In this document: positions 11,333 to 21,937 of the stretch, in pieces
How the letters are laid out: each line of letters opens with the position of its first letter
How positions within the stretch are numbered: position 1 is the stretch's first letter
NCBI RefSeq assembly: GCF_030272615.1
Contig: NC_081414.1
Span: 526,485,137 to 526,549,136, forward strand
From: Cryptomeria japonica
Lineage: Eukaryota > Streptophyta > Pinopsida > Cupressales > Cupressaceae
DNA: 64,000 bases
Reading direction: 5' to 3'
Program-made: the position numbers and the translations under genes
Notes under the pieces: model-generated
What the model saw: the letters and a program-made list of their open reading frames with translations, nothing else
Databases searched by the model: none
What the model was told of the DNA's origin: nothing

Positions 11333-11997
11333 TATTGTAATTATCTCTGTAAGACGATATAAGGCATGATGAATTGTAAATGGTATATAGGTCAGTTGGT
11401 TATATCATTTTTGATATATGAGATGGATATGTATAAGGAAGGAAATAATGAAGGAGATATAAAATATATGAGAGAGATTATGTATGTGAGGATATTTTTG
11501 TAAAGGGTTATTCCGATATAGGGTTAAGGGTTTCAGACCAGAATAGACAAAGCTCAATCGGAATAGACAAAGCTTAACCAAAAGTGTATTCAAGCATAGA
11601 AGATGCTATCTTTGTAGTTCAATCATTTCTTCAGATTGTAGTCTAGATTTGTATGTAGTCGGTGAGTCTCCTTTTGTGATTGAGTAGTGTGCTCTAGGCT
11701 GTAAGCCTTCCTGCAAGTGCAGGCCCCTATTTTTTATAATATCTCTTCATATGGCCAGTGGATTGATATTGTGGGTCACAAATCCTACTGTGTTTTTTCC
11801 TCTTTGAGGTTTTCCACATATAACTATGTGTGTTATGGTATTCATTTATGTGATTGGCTTATTGGTTTCTTTACTTCTTTCAATTCTATATGTACCGGTA
11901 TACTGGTTGGTGTATGCATGTTTTAATAAGGTTAAAATTGATCATTCCGATAGAACACTGATTCACCCCCCCTTCTCAATATTCTTGGATTCTAATA
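10992..11997 (+). mobile_element. Solo LTR, 1006 bp, target duplication TTTTG
   Basis: This is a relative of the LTR at 7780-10251. It starts TGTTGGCAATAG and ends TTGGATTCTAATA (CCAACA mutated to CTAATA). TTTTG lies at 10987-10991 and 11998-12002. The site left after removal matches the uninterrupted transposon sequence near 24540-24620, confirming the insertion. It contains a long TA microsatellite (about 11260-11329) that makes it longer than its relative. Confidence 0.9.
11260..11329. repeat. (TA)n microsatellite, about 35 units
   Basis: An uninterrupted TA run inside the solo LTR, absent from the sister LTR at 7780-10251, so it expanded after the copies separated. Confidence 0.95.
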
Positions 11998-12959
11998 TTT
12001 TGCATGGTCATAAATGACATGTCATCCAAGTCACCAAAAAAATGCCACTTCGGACCCTTGACTGGAACGTGAGCGGGCCCACCCTCAAAACTTGCCACGC
12101 TTTCCATCCACAGTGAACAGGTTGGCTGCGTGGCAACGAATCACTTGGATACCTTACTAACTATATACTCCACCCATTTCTCCTGCTGCCACATTCAAAA
12201 AATTCAAAGTGTTCACATTAACTATGTGTCACTTTGCATTACATGCTCTCTGCTCACTCACATTATGAAGTCTTCGGCCTTCATTACGAATGACCCAGAT
12301 CACATCAACTATACTTCCAGTCATTTGCTTCCTGACCAAGCTTCTTTTGTCATTTTCTTTGCTGCTATAACCAGATCACCATGGAGTGCCTTCAAGAAGG
12401 ACACAAACCAAAACATGTGCACCCAAAACTAGGTAACACATTGTGGAATACCCTATTTTGCAGGTTTATGTATAGTTTTTTTTTGGTTTTATGGGGCTTT
12501 GGTTTCATTGTTTGGCTCCATTATTATTTGCTTCACTCCCTCACCACCTCCATTTTGCAAGTATAAAGTTGAACAGTGAGGAGGGTAGGGAGCAACTTGA
12601 AGACGTTGAATCGACTCTTTTCCCCTTCGACCCAGGTGAGGAAATATCCTCACTAAGGCTCACAAAATTGAAACGTTTTGTATTGTTTTTTTCTCGGCAT
12701 TTGTCCTTTTACTTGATCTTCTGTATTTTTTTTTCTCATCATTTGTTTTGACTGTTTGGCATTCCTCAGAAATATTTTGTTTCTCATGCGATGGTTGTCC
12801 ATGTTTTTTGTGTTTTTTGAACACAACATTCTGTGTTCTTAAACATAAATACATAGAAAAGGGAATCATACTCCTCTATTCTAGATTTACTATAATTTTA
12901 ATGGTGACATCTGAGTAAAATTTTGGCTCATTTTGTGAAACAATGAATATATTGGGAGT

Positions 12960-13480
12960 TTTGGCATCGACTTGCAACATCACTGTGGTTTAATGGTTTT
13001 GAATTTCACCGTTAATGTTTAAGGGTTTAATTTCACCATTAATGTTTCAAGGGTCTCAATTCTTTTGGTTCACTGTTAATGTATAATGTGTTTGTGGGTT
13101 TAAATGTTTCTTTCATTTATGGATTCACTAGATTTAGGCTATTAATTTCACATTTACTGTCACAAGGGGGTATCAATTCGAATGGTTCACTATCAATGTA
13201 TAATGGGTTTCTGGGATTAAATGTTCATTTCATTTACATATTTTGCTTATGGATTTAGGGTTTCAATTTCACATTTACTGACAAAGAAGGTTTCAATTTG
13301 AATGGTTCACTATTAATGTATAATGGGTTTGTGGGTTTAAATGTTCATTTCTTTTATAGATTCATTGGATTTAGGATTTCAATTTCACATTTATCGTCAA
13401 AAGGGTTTGAGGGCTTTTTAGTGGTTCACTGTTAATGTAAAAGGGTTCACATTTTCAGTTTTATTGTAAATTGGGTTTGT
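12960..13480 (+). repeat. Tandem repeat field, about 120-bp units
   Basis: Three to four degenerate units with the recurring phrases TTCACTATTAATGTATAATGGGTTT and AATTTCACATTTACTG (each quoted in part), at about 13097, 13216 and 13337. Related sequence in reverse complement occurs at 23270-23330 and 23720-23760, so this is probably subterminal transposon sequence. Confidence 0.7.
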
Positions 13481-15290
13481 GGGTTTCAATGTTGGCTTTA
13501 AAATTTACTTTTAAATCTTCCATTTTTGAAGGGGTTAATTCCATGATCCATTGCGTTCCTTGTCTGAGGATTTAAATCAATGTGACCACTTTGAATCAAC
13601 TCCTTCAATTTCAATTTCAATGTTGAACTATTAATGTATAGGGTTCACATTTTCACTTTTATTGTCCAATGTGTTTGATGGTTTCCAACTTGACTTGATT
13701 ATTGGATTCACTTCATTCATTATGGGATTTACTTCATTCATTGTGGGATTCACTTCATTGTTTTAGAGTTCACTGTTAAAGTAATTTAGATTGCACATAT
13801 GCATTGTGTTCATTCTCATACGTTTTACATCTTCACTTTTCTAAAAAGAATATTGTTGCAGTGTATAAATCAATGTTTCAATGTTGGCTTTCAAATTCAC
13901 TTTTAAATCTTTCATTTTTTAAGGGGTTAATTCCATGATCCATTGTGTTCCTTGTCTGAGGATTTAAATCAATGTGACCACTTTGAATCAGCTCTTTCGG
14001 TTTCAATTTCAATGTTGAGCTGTTAATGTATAGGGTTCACATTTTCACTTTTATTGTCCAATGTGTTTGATGGTTACCAACTTGACTTCATTATTGGATT
14101 CACTTAATTCATTATGGGATTAACTTCATTCATTGTGGGATTCACTTCATTATTTTAGGGTTCATTATTAAAGTAATTCAGATTGCACATATGTATTGTG
14201 TTCATTCTCATACAGTTTATATCTTCCCTTTTCTAAAAAGAATATTATCGCAGTGTATAAATCAATGTTTCAATGCTGGCTTTCAAATTACATTTTAAAT
14301 CTTCCATTTTTGAAGGGTTTAATTCCATAATCCATTGTGTTCCTTGTCCGAGGATTTAAATCAATGTGACCACTTTGAATTAGCTCCTTCGGTTTCAATT
14401 TCAATGTTGAACTATTAATGTATAGGGTTCACATTTTCACTTTTATTGTCCAATGTGTTTGATGGTTTCCAACTTGACTTGATTATTGGATTCACTTCAT
14501 TCATTATGGGATTCACTTCATTCATTGTGGGATTCACTTCATTGTTTTAGGGTTCACTATTAAAGTAATTCGGATTGCACATCTGCATTGTGTTCATTCT
14601 CATGCGGTTTACATTTTCGCAGTGTATAAATCAATGTTTCAATGTTGGCTTTCAAATTCACTTTTAAATCTCCCATTTTTTAAGGGGTTAATTCCATGAT
14701 CCATTGTGTTCCTTTTCCAAGGATTTAAATCAACATGGCCACTTTGAATTAGCTCCTTCGGTTTCAATTTCAAAGTTGAACTATTAATGTATAGGGTTCA
14801 CATTTTCACTTTTATTGTCCAAATTATTTGATGGTTTCCAACTTGACTTGATTATTGGATTCAATTCATTGTTTTAGGGTTCAATGTTAAATTAATTCGG
14901 ATTGCACATCTATATTGTGTTCATTCTCATGCGGTTTACATCTTCACTTTTCTAAAAAGAATATTGTCGAAGGGTATAAATCAATGTTTCATTGTGTTCG
15001 TTGTCCGAGGGTTTAAATCAATGTGAACACTTTTATATACTCGGGTTTTAATTACAATTCTTCACTATTAATGTATATACGGCTTCAAATTTTCACTTTT
15101 ATTTTGCAATGTGTTTTATGAGTTTCAAAGTTGACTTGATTTTGGGATTCACTTCATTTAGGGTTGCAATTTCACTTTTACTGTTAAAGGGTTTAGGGCT
15201 TACAGTTCACTATTAAAGTAATTTGCATAGCACATCTGCATTGTGTTCATTGTCTAAGGGTTTACATTTTAATTTGTTGTAATCACTTTA
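13480..15290 (+). repeat. Tandem repeat, 350-392 bp units, four copies plus a decayed fifth
   Basis: Units begin near 13480, 13859, 14251, 14620 and 14970, marked by CAGTGTATAAATCAATG at the junctions (offsets 392, 369 and about 350 bp, the differences being small deletions). Each unit contains shorter internal repeats of GGATTCACTTCATTCAT. There are no open frames. The array belongs to the region interrupted by the Gag element at 15319. Confidence 0.85.
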
Positions 15291-15318
15291 CATGTTTTAT
15301 ACTTTTACAAATGCTTGC

Positions 15319-16574
15319 TGTAGCATCCTAAAATTGCGACACTTGCAATTTCGACTGCATTTCGGTCTTCACGATGGCGACGCAACACGCAACCTGAATG
15401 GAGACCCCAAAACTTGCTCGCGACACTGAAAACTGCATTTTTCAAGCACCCTGGCCTGAACCTCCTTGCACCCTGCTGTCCCGGGAGGTGGGACCAGAGC
15501 GCCCAGCGCCCTGGTCCTTCAGGACCAGGGTGCCCAGCGCCCTGGTCCCCAGGACCATGGCGCCCAGCGCCCTGGTCCCTGGGTCCTATTTTGGGCCCGG
15601 TCTCCTAAGGGGCTCAGGTCTTTTTGTTTGCAATTTGGAAATTACATTTCCTGGTCGGCCTAAGGTCAGGAAAATCAGTCTATCAGCCCTAAATGACAAG
15701 TATATAAACTACATTTTCCTCTTTCATTCGATATGAGGGAAAAGGCGTGGAAATTATACTTGAGCATTCAAGCATTCAAGCATTCCTTCAAGCAATTGAT
15801 CATTTCAAGTCTCCATTCAAGGCTAAGTGTTGCATTCAAGTCAAGGATTCAACCATTGAAGAGGAGATCACATACTACATGCTACATACAACATACAACA
15901 TACAACATCTAAACCTTCGCACATAAGGATACCAACATCCTTAGAACAAGGTATTAGTACTTGTTTTACAGTCATTTACATTTACAACTCTTGCTCATTT
16001 CTTGGTTAATTCCAAAACCGGGGTTTGACCTAAAGGCAAACCCCTAATCCCTAACCCCCCAATCGTCTTCGCTTTTCTGTGTGTAGGTTGCAGGTACGCG
16101 GCTGAAATTGAAGATCTGGAATCCTTGTGCAGAGACGAACCGATCCCCCTTCGTTTGACGGATTTTTCGGAGGACCGTGGTGCCGGGCGCCATCGTCCCG
16201 ACAACTTTTGCTCAAATTTGCAGGACAGCGCCGTATCGACATTTTACTTCTAATTCCAGGTCCGCAGCTTCATACTATATTCCTATCTCAGTTTATAAGC
16301 GAATCTTTGTCACTTTCTATGTATTCCTAGCTTAATTCTTCTATGCACATTCTTTACAAAAGAGGGTAGCCTTGCTGTCTTAACCCTTGAAACACATTTA
16401 GCATCCAATCTTGCATTGCGTGGGATTGGATCTTGTGGGTTTCAACCCCTCTTTTGAATGTAAAGTCTCTCCCCTAAGTGAAAACCATCGAATCCTAGCA
16501 AACCTCCCTTCTCTCTCCTCGGAGTTGGAAGAGGGGAGAACAACTAGGGTTCGATCGTGATTTTCCGCTTTACA
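15319..16574 (+). repeat. 5' LTR of the Gag-only element
   Basis: 1256 bp, TGTAGCATCC...CGCTTTACA. It contains a GC-rich block (about 15445-15600) of repeated CCCAGCGCCCTGGTCC words, including a hairpin with a 10-bp stem (CCCTGGTCCT/AGGACCAGGG). Near its 3' part, at 16172-16203, it carries a GGACCGTGGTGCCGGGCGCC motif that recurs in the leader. Confidence 0.92.
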
Positions 16575-17749
16575 TTTTGGTGAACCCGACATGAACATCC
16601 TTTCTGATTTTTCATGCTTAGATCTGAAAAAATTGATTACATTTCCATGTTTGATCTTTTGCAAAATTTTAGAGGTGATTGCATAAAAACCCTAAAATTT
16701 CTTTTTAGTAATTAAGCTTGTGAAATGCTTAGTTGTTAATGTTTGTTTCAGATCTGCCCTTCTATTAAAAATTATCAATTCATATCTGTGCTTTAATTTT
16801 GAAAATTAAGTGGTTAAATGTCAAAACCCTAATTTTTGAAACCCTCTTAATTCAACCTTTGTCCGACAATTTGACCAATCAAAACATCTCCAAATCAGCT
16901 GTAACTTTGGATTCTGCAATAAAATCACAATATCCTTCATCCCTGAAAATTTGGAAAAAAGTTGCGAGGGCTGTGTTGCACTCCGAGCGCCATCGTCCCC
17001 GACATTTTTTCCAAAATTTCGGGAGCGAGATCTTGCTGTATTTTCCTGCTAAAATCTAGAATTTGGGCTGATTTTGTCAATTATAACACTTTCAAAATTA
17101 CAGTCAAAGTTGGTCTTGCGATTGCTTGGTCTAAGGCTTCTAATCATTCAAAAATTGTTGAAATTGAAATTTTGTGTCAAAATTGTGTTCTTACTGTCCT
17201 AAATCTGAAAATTGTGTTTGCATTCATTCGAAATTTCAGTGCTTTATTCAAATTCTTGCATTTTGTGACTTTTGAAATTAAGTGCTTAATTACAACAACT
17301 TTGATTTCCGCTTTCAAAATTGAATTTTGCGTGAAATTGAGTCAATTTTCAAATTTCAAAATTTGCATTGCTCTTGACATTCCCTCTAAAATCATAAAAT
17401 TCAAAATTTCAGTTTCCCTCTCTTTTTCAAAATTCAAATTTTTGCATTTTCCGACAATCTTGGTAGGGTTCAATTTCGAGATTGCAACTTTAATTTGGCC
17501 TACCTACAGATCGTAAAATCACTCAATTTTTTCAGATTAGCTTTAAAATCATCATACCTTTCATCCCTGCAAATTTCGAAAAAAGTTGCAAGGACCGTGT
17601 TGCACTCCGGGCGCCACGGTCCCGGACATTTTTTCCGAAATTTCGGGAGACTGTTGTGATTGCATTTAACAGCTTAAATCCAGAAGATTGGCTGATTTTA
17701 CTGAAAATTGCTACCTCTAAATTCAAAACTTTCACTCCTTCTCTAGTGC
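16575..17749 (+). other. Leader (5' untranslated) region of the Gag-only element, with a duplicated block
   Basis: This covers the primer-binding site and about 1.17 kb of leader without a convincing gene. A block of about 110 bp occurs twice (about 16930-17040 and 17555-17655). It runs from TTCATCCCTG through GAAAAAAGTTGC, a TGTTGCACTCC-GCGCCA-GTCCC core and ATTTTTTCC-AAATTTCGGGAG. The core resembles the motif in the LTRs at 16172-16203 and 22791-22823. The 184-codon ORF at 16962-17516 is an AT-rich low-complexity shadow and is not called. Confidence 0.75.
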
Positions 17750-20700
17750 ATGAGTTTTACAACAATAAGCCCTACTTACACTATTCCCGTTAGACGAAGC
17801 CGTAGAATTAAGTCTTTCCGAGGTTTAACTACCGAGGAGATGGAACCTAATTTGAATAGCCTTTTTAACGAGGACATGGATAATTCCTCTAATCCTCCTA
17901 ATGATGAAGAAGCTCTCCATGAGGTTTCTGAAGAACAACTTTCGAAATTGGATAACCAATTTGACGATTTTCGACAATGGATGTCTCAAGAATACCCTGA
18001 TAGTCAAGCTCTTCCTTTAATTGAGGGTCTAAAATGTATGCTTCAAAGTGATAAGAATGGAATTGATATTTTGCGTGGTATTGCACACATTGTGGATTCG
18101 AATGTGATGCCTATGAAAAGTTGTGCCGAAACCTTAGGTTATACACAACCTCCTACTCATGACAATCATTCTATTCCTTTGATAACTTCTATTGCTAGCA
18201 TACCTACCTTTACATCAAACATAATGGCTACTTCTACACAAGACATTCCTCCTATGATCACCAGTCATGGGGGCAACCCTTCTTCTTCAATTAACCCTCT
18301 TCCTTCATTCAATCTGACTTCTTCATTCATTCCTTCAATGAGTGTTCCTATTATATCTCCACAAATGAACATGACGCAAGGGGGCAATTCATTTAACCAT
18401 TCCATTCCTCCTTGTAGTGTTCCTCTTGTCCAATCATCCCCTATGACTAATTATCATAGAGTCCCACCACCTTACTCTTTACCTTCTTTCAATAACATAA
18501 CACCTCCATCTCAATCTAACACATCCAATATGAATTCTTCGACTGAAGCGACCATTAACAATCTTGCACAAACTGTCTCTTCTTTACAGCAACAAATTGC
18601 CTCTATGAATCAATCTAAGTTTAGTGTGCCCACATTTGATGTTGCGAGCCCACTTTCTCTTGACATTGTTCGAGCTATCCCCCCTAAACATGTTGAAATC
18701 CCGCATTTGGAGCTTTATAATGGTAAAGGAGATCCTCTAACACATGTTAAGACTTTTCAAACAATTTGTACTGATTTTGCTTATGACCAAAGGTTGCTTG
18801 CAAAACTGTTTACTAGAACATTAAGAGACAAAGCCCTACAATGGTATTGCTCGTTGCCTTCTTATTCTATTACTTCTTTCGAACAACTTGCAAATGCTTT
18901 CATTCAACAATTTCAAAACAATATAAGTCCTAAAGTTACTTTGATTGATTTAATGCATTGTAAACAAAGTGTTAAAGAAAAAGTGACTGATTTCATTGGT
19001 AGATATAAGCATCTGTATGCTCAAATTTCTTTTCCAGTGCCTGACAATGATATTCAAAGAATCTTTATTTCTAATTTACAAAAAGATATTCGAGACAAAC
19101 TTCTGTTTTCTGATTTTACTTCTTTCCAACAGTTGTGTGCAACTCTTCACAATTATCAATTGACGGTGAGTCAAATGGAACAATCACATCCTATGGCTCC
19201 GAGTGATAAGGGTGATAGCAGTCAACAACCATTTGGGAAGTTTAAACCGAATAGAGATTCCATCAAATTCAATGAAAACATCATCAACAACAATGTGAAT
19301 GCAGCATTAGGTGTGCCTCCTATTTTTAAATTTTTCAAGAAAGAAAGAAAGTATACTCCTTTGAATGAATCATTGCATAGTATTATGAATAAGTTATTGG
19401 AACAAAATGTGCTTACTCTTCCTCCTATAAGACAAATTGATCCTGCAAAGATTACTTCACGTTATTTTGATAACAAAGCCTTTTGTCAATTTCATCGTCA
19501 GCCTGGTCATGATACTGAAAAATGTTTTTCTTTAAAGGGTAAAATTCAAGATTTGATTGATAATAATACTATTTCTGTTTCTGGAGTGAATGATAAAGGC
19601 AACACATCTGTAGCCCCTCCTAACCAAAATCTTCAGATTTTCACTGATCCATTACCTTCTCATACCTCTAATGCAATTGAGGCTAATGATTCCTCTCTTT
19701 CATCTGATGGTCTTGTGTCTATGACCCCGAATGTGATTAACTTTGTAGAGCAGCAAGAAATCCCTGAAGAACCTTCCATCACATTTGATTCTAGTGAAAC
19801 CATTAGGGCACCTGATGGTCCTTTATACATAGTTGCAAAAGTCAAGAATATGCCTTGCCGTGGAGTGCTTATTGATCCTTCGTGCATGATTAATGTTATT
19901 ACTGAAGAATTTCTTTTTACTTTGCAATTGAATCAAGTGATCTATGACAAAACAGATGTGATTGTGAAATTATTTGATGCATTTTCTTCTCCCGCAATTG
20001 GTTCTATTACATTGCCTATTGAGGTCCATAACAAATCCCTTGATGTGAACTTTGCTATTATTCCTTCATCTGAACAATTTCGTGTGAAGCTTGGCTATCC
20101 TTGGCTATCTTCCATGAAAGCTATTGCTTCTCCTATTCACAAGTGTTTGAAATTTCCCTATAATGGTGAAGTTGTTACTGTCAATCATAGTCTCGTTAAA
20201 CCAACTGAAAGAACTTCTAGCATTCCTATTGATTACTTTTGGCCTAAACAATTCCAATCTCTTCCTCCGCGAAGTGATCATCTTTTCAAATCTTATCAAA
20301 AATGGAAAACAGATATGATCTTATCTCTAAGTGAACCTAGAACACCTAAGCTTGACATTCCTATCATTCTTGAGAAGGAAGTTCTTCCTTTGAAAGATAA
20401 AACTAATGTCTTTCCTCAAGAAGATTCCCAACCCATCCCTATGGATGTGACTATGTCTATGCCTAATAAACCTTCTAAAAGTAGACCTATACCTCCTCGT
20501 CATGATGGACTTGGTCTTCTCCCTAAACCAAATATTCCTCCTTTGTATGGAGTAGTCCCTCCTCCTTCTTTTTATAGAGAGAAGAGACCTTCTTCTTCTC
20601 CTATTATCCAGCCTAAGAGACCACAACCTAAACACCCAAGTGCTAAGGATGAGAACATTCCTCCTCCTCAGTCTTCTCCACTTCCTACTAAGATTAGACG

Positions 20701-21193
20701 TAATCGTTCAGCACGTGAACACCGACGAAAACGTCGTCTTAGGGCTCAAGCAGCCGCTTCTCCAAATTTACAATCTCCAAAAACACCTTCAACAAGCATT
20801 ATTCCATTTTCTCCTCAGCCGGACATTGAGCCTAAATCTCCTAAACATAAGATGCATGATGATCTTGATCCTGTGCGAGTTAAAGATCCTATTTTTTTAA
20901 ATCTTGATGACGATATAGATGAAAATGTTATGCATGATGAAAATGTTACTCCTCTTGCTTCTGATAGTGAATATGAACTTGTTGATGTTGATAACCATTT
21001 ATCTAATGAATTTTCTAAAGCACTTATCCTAGCTCCTAGACAAGAACAATGTGGCTCGGAACATGAACATAGACCTTGTTTGGATCTTGTGATAGCTCCA
21101 TCTGCTGTGTTGAATGTTCCTCCTCTAGCGTGTTCCCTGCCTTCCCGAAACATTGATCAGCAAGATCGGGGGGTAGATGACGTGCTAGACTAG
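17750..21193 (+). CDS. gag: Gag polyprotein with retropepsin-like domain (Tat-like), 1147 aa, intact
   Basis: The predicted structural protein of the retrotransposon, forming virus-like particles in the cytoplasm (family knowledge). Domains in order: a Ser/Pro/Thr-rich N-terminus with a coiled-coil-like stretch (about 260-290); a Retrotrans_gag domain (about 315-480) with the typical LYNGKGDPLTHVKTF start; a single zinc-knuckle-like CxFHxxxGHxTxxC (about 578-592); and a retropepsin-like domain (about 690-810) ending in LGYPWLSSMKAIASPIHKCLKFPY, quoted in part, as in Tat elements. The catalytic triplet reads DPS (about residue 708) instead of DSG/DTG, so the protease may be inactive. A strongly basic Arg/Lys segment (about 980-1000, nuclear-localisation-like) and an acidic tail follow, and the ORF stops where pol would begin. 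The start at 17750 is the first ATG of the frame. The long undecayed frame suggests recent selection or recent insertion. Confidence 0.88.
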   Translation: MSFTTISPTYTIPVRRSRRIKSFRGLTTEEMEPNLNSLFNEDMDNSSNPPNDEEALHEVSEEQLSKLDNQFDDFRQWMSQEYPDSQALPLIEGLKCMLQSDKNGIDILRGIAHIVDSNVMPMKSCAETLGYTQPPTHDNHSIPLITSIASIPTFTSNIMATSTQDIPPMITSHGGNPSSSINPLPSFNLTSSFIPSMSVPIISPQMNMTQGGNSFNHSIPPCSVPLVQSSPMTNYHRVPPPYSLPSFNNITPPSQSNTSNMNSSTEATINNLAQTVSSLQQQIASMNQSKFSVPTFDVASPLSLDIVRAIPPKHVEIPHLELYNGKGDPLTHVKTFQTICTDFAYDQRLLAKLFTRTLRDKALQWYCSLPSYSITSFEQLANAFIQQFQNNISPKVTLIDLMHCKQSVKEKVTDFIGRYKHLYAQISFPVPDNDIQRIFISNLQKDIRDKLLFSDFTSFQQLCATLHNYQLTVSQMEQSHPMAPSDKGDSSQQPFGKFKPNRDSIKFNENIINNNVNAALGVPPIFKFFKKERKYTPLNESLHSIMNKLLEQNVLTLPPIRQIDPAKITSRYFDNKAFCQFHRQPGHDTEKCFSLKGKIQDLIDNNTISVSGVNDKGNTSVAPPNQNLQIFTDPLPSHTSNAIEANDSSLSSDGLVSMTPNVINFVEQQEIPEEPSITFDSSETIRAPDGPLYIVAKVKNMPCRGVLIDPSCMINVITEEFLFTLQLNQVIYDKTDVIVKLFDAFSSPAIGSITLPIEVHNKSLDVNFAIIPSSEQFRVKLGYPWLSSMKAIASPIHKCLKFPYNGEVVTVNHSLVKPTERTSSIPIDYFWPKQFQSLPPRSDHLFKSYQKWKTDMILSLSEPRTPKLDIPIILEKEVLPLKDKTNVFPQEDSQPIPMDVTMSMPNKPSKSRPIPPRHDGLGLLPKPNIPPLYGVVPPPSFYREKRPSSSPIIQPKRPQPKHPSAKDENIPPPQSSPLPTKIRRNRSAREHRRKRRLRAQAAASPNLQSPKTPSTSIIPFSPQPDIEPKSPKHKMHDDLDPVRVKDPIFLNLDDDIDENVMHDENVTPLASDSEYELVDVDNHLSNEFSKALILAPRQEQCGSEHEHRPCLDLVIAPSAVLNVPPLACSLPSRNIDQQDRGVDDVLD

Positions 21194-21937
21194 TTACATT
21201 AGCATAGCAGATTCTCTCCTCCTCTCTTGTGTTACTTCTTCTATATGTTATTCTCATTCTTCTATTTGTTGTCCTTGGTGTTGTCTACTTGAGGACGATG
21301 CAAAGCATTGAGATCTCTCGATCTCTCTCATGTTGACTCAAAAGACACATGTGTTCCCTTCTTCTAGGTGACCTTCTTTGATTGGGGAATGAAGAACAAT
21401 TATGCATACATACATATGATATATATACATGAATTATCATACAGCATACTGACCCCGAGGAAAGCGAAGTCACCTCGTGCTTTGTGTTTTGTGTCTATTA
21501 TCCTTGGGTTTATCTCACACTTGGGGGCTAAATCCTTGTGATAACGTGCTCCTTTCCTTTCTCATTTCTTATGTGTATCACTACGTTAAAACAATCACCC
21601 CCGGTGAGGCGTGTGCGATCGCTTTAACGTAGGGGGGCATACATCCCGTTCATATCTTTTCAAGATACTTGAGAATTTCTTGGCAAATTTAGCTTTGCCT
21701 TGAAAATTTTTGATATCTTTCTTGCATGACTCATAGTGAGGGAACCTTACTACTGACAGTCATGGTTCTCCCTCGTGATCTTCCCTTTTACTTTGTCAAT
21801 CGAAGTCGTAAGATCCTTAGTCCACTGGGGGCTTGGTGTATCTTGCCTCCTTGACGTGGTGAAAGTCTTTCAATGTTGTTTCCTTGTACTTTACCGGAAG
21901 TATGAGCATACATACTCCTGCTAAAGTGGGGGCTAAA
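21194..21937 (+). other. 3' untranslated region of the Gag-only element with polypurine tract
   Basis: This stretch has no coding domain. It contains the phrases GAGGACGATGC (about 21291) and CCCCGGTGAGGCGTGTGCGATCG (about 21599, quoted in part) and two further GGGGGCT-type purine runs (near 21521 and 21826). It ends with the polypurine tract AAAGTGGGGGCTAAA at 21923-21937 that primes plus-strand DNA synthesis in this element class. Confidence 0.75.

Larger units (their letters stand above)
10857..12960 (+). mobile_element. Left terminus and subterminal region of a TA-flanked DNA transposon
   Basis: The terminus begins GGGGAGAGGATCC immediately after TA (10855-10856) and continues ACATGTGCATCCTAACTTTG. 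The same terminus occurs at 23596 (+) and inverted at 30368 (-), each next to TA, which is the target of the Tc1/mariner/pogo superfamily. The subterminal part is split by the solo LTR at 10992-11997, and the same sequence appears uninterrupted in reverse complement at about 24525-24645. No coding domain was recognised from 12003 to 12960. The right end is not certain; the terminus at 30368 is the candidate. Confidence 0.65.

Noticed and set aside
13480-15290. CRISPR-like regular repeats
   Set aside because: Units are about 380 bp, contiguous, diverged and without unique spacers, in a plant repeat context.
16962-17516. 184-codon ORF in the leader of the Gag-only element
   Set aside because: Low-complexity Phe/Ile/Lys/Leu composition from AAATTTC words, no domain; it overlaps the duplicated leader block. 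Probably untranslated.
20327-21153. Minus-strand and alternate-frame ORFs within the Gag gene
   Set aside because: Shadows of the 1147-codon ORF, with Arg- and Ser-rich composition dictated by the real frame.
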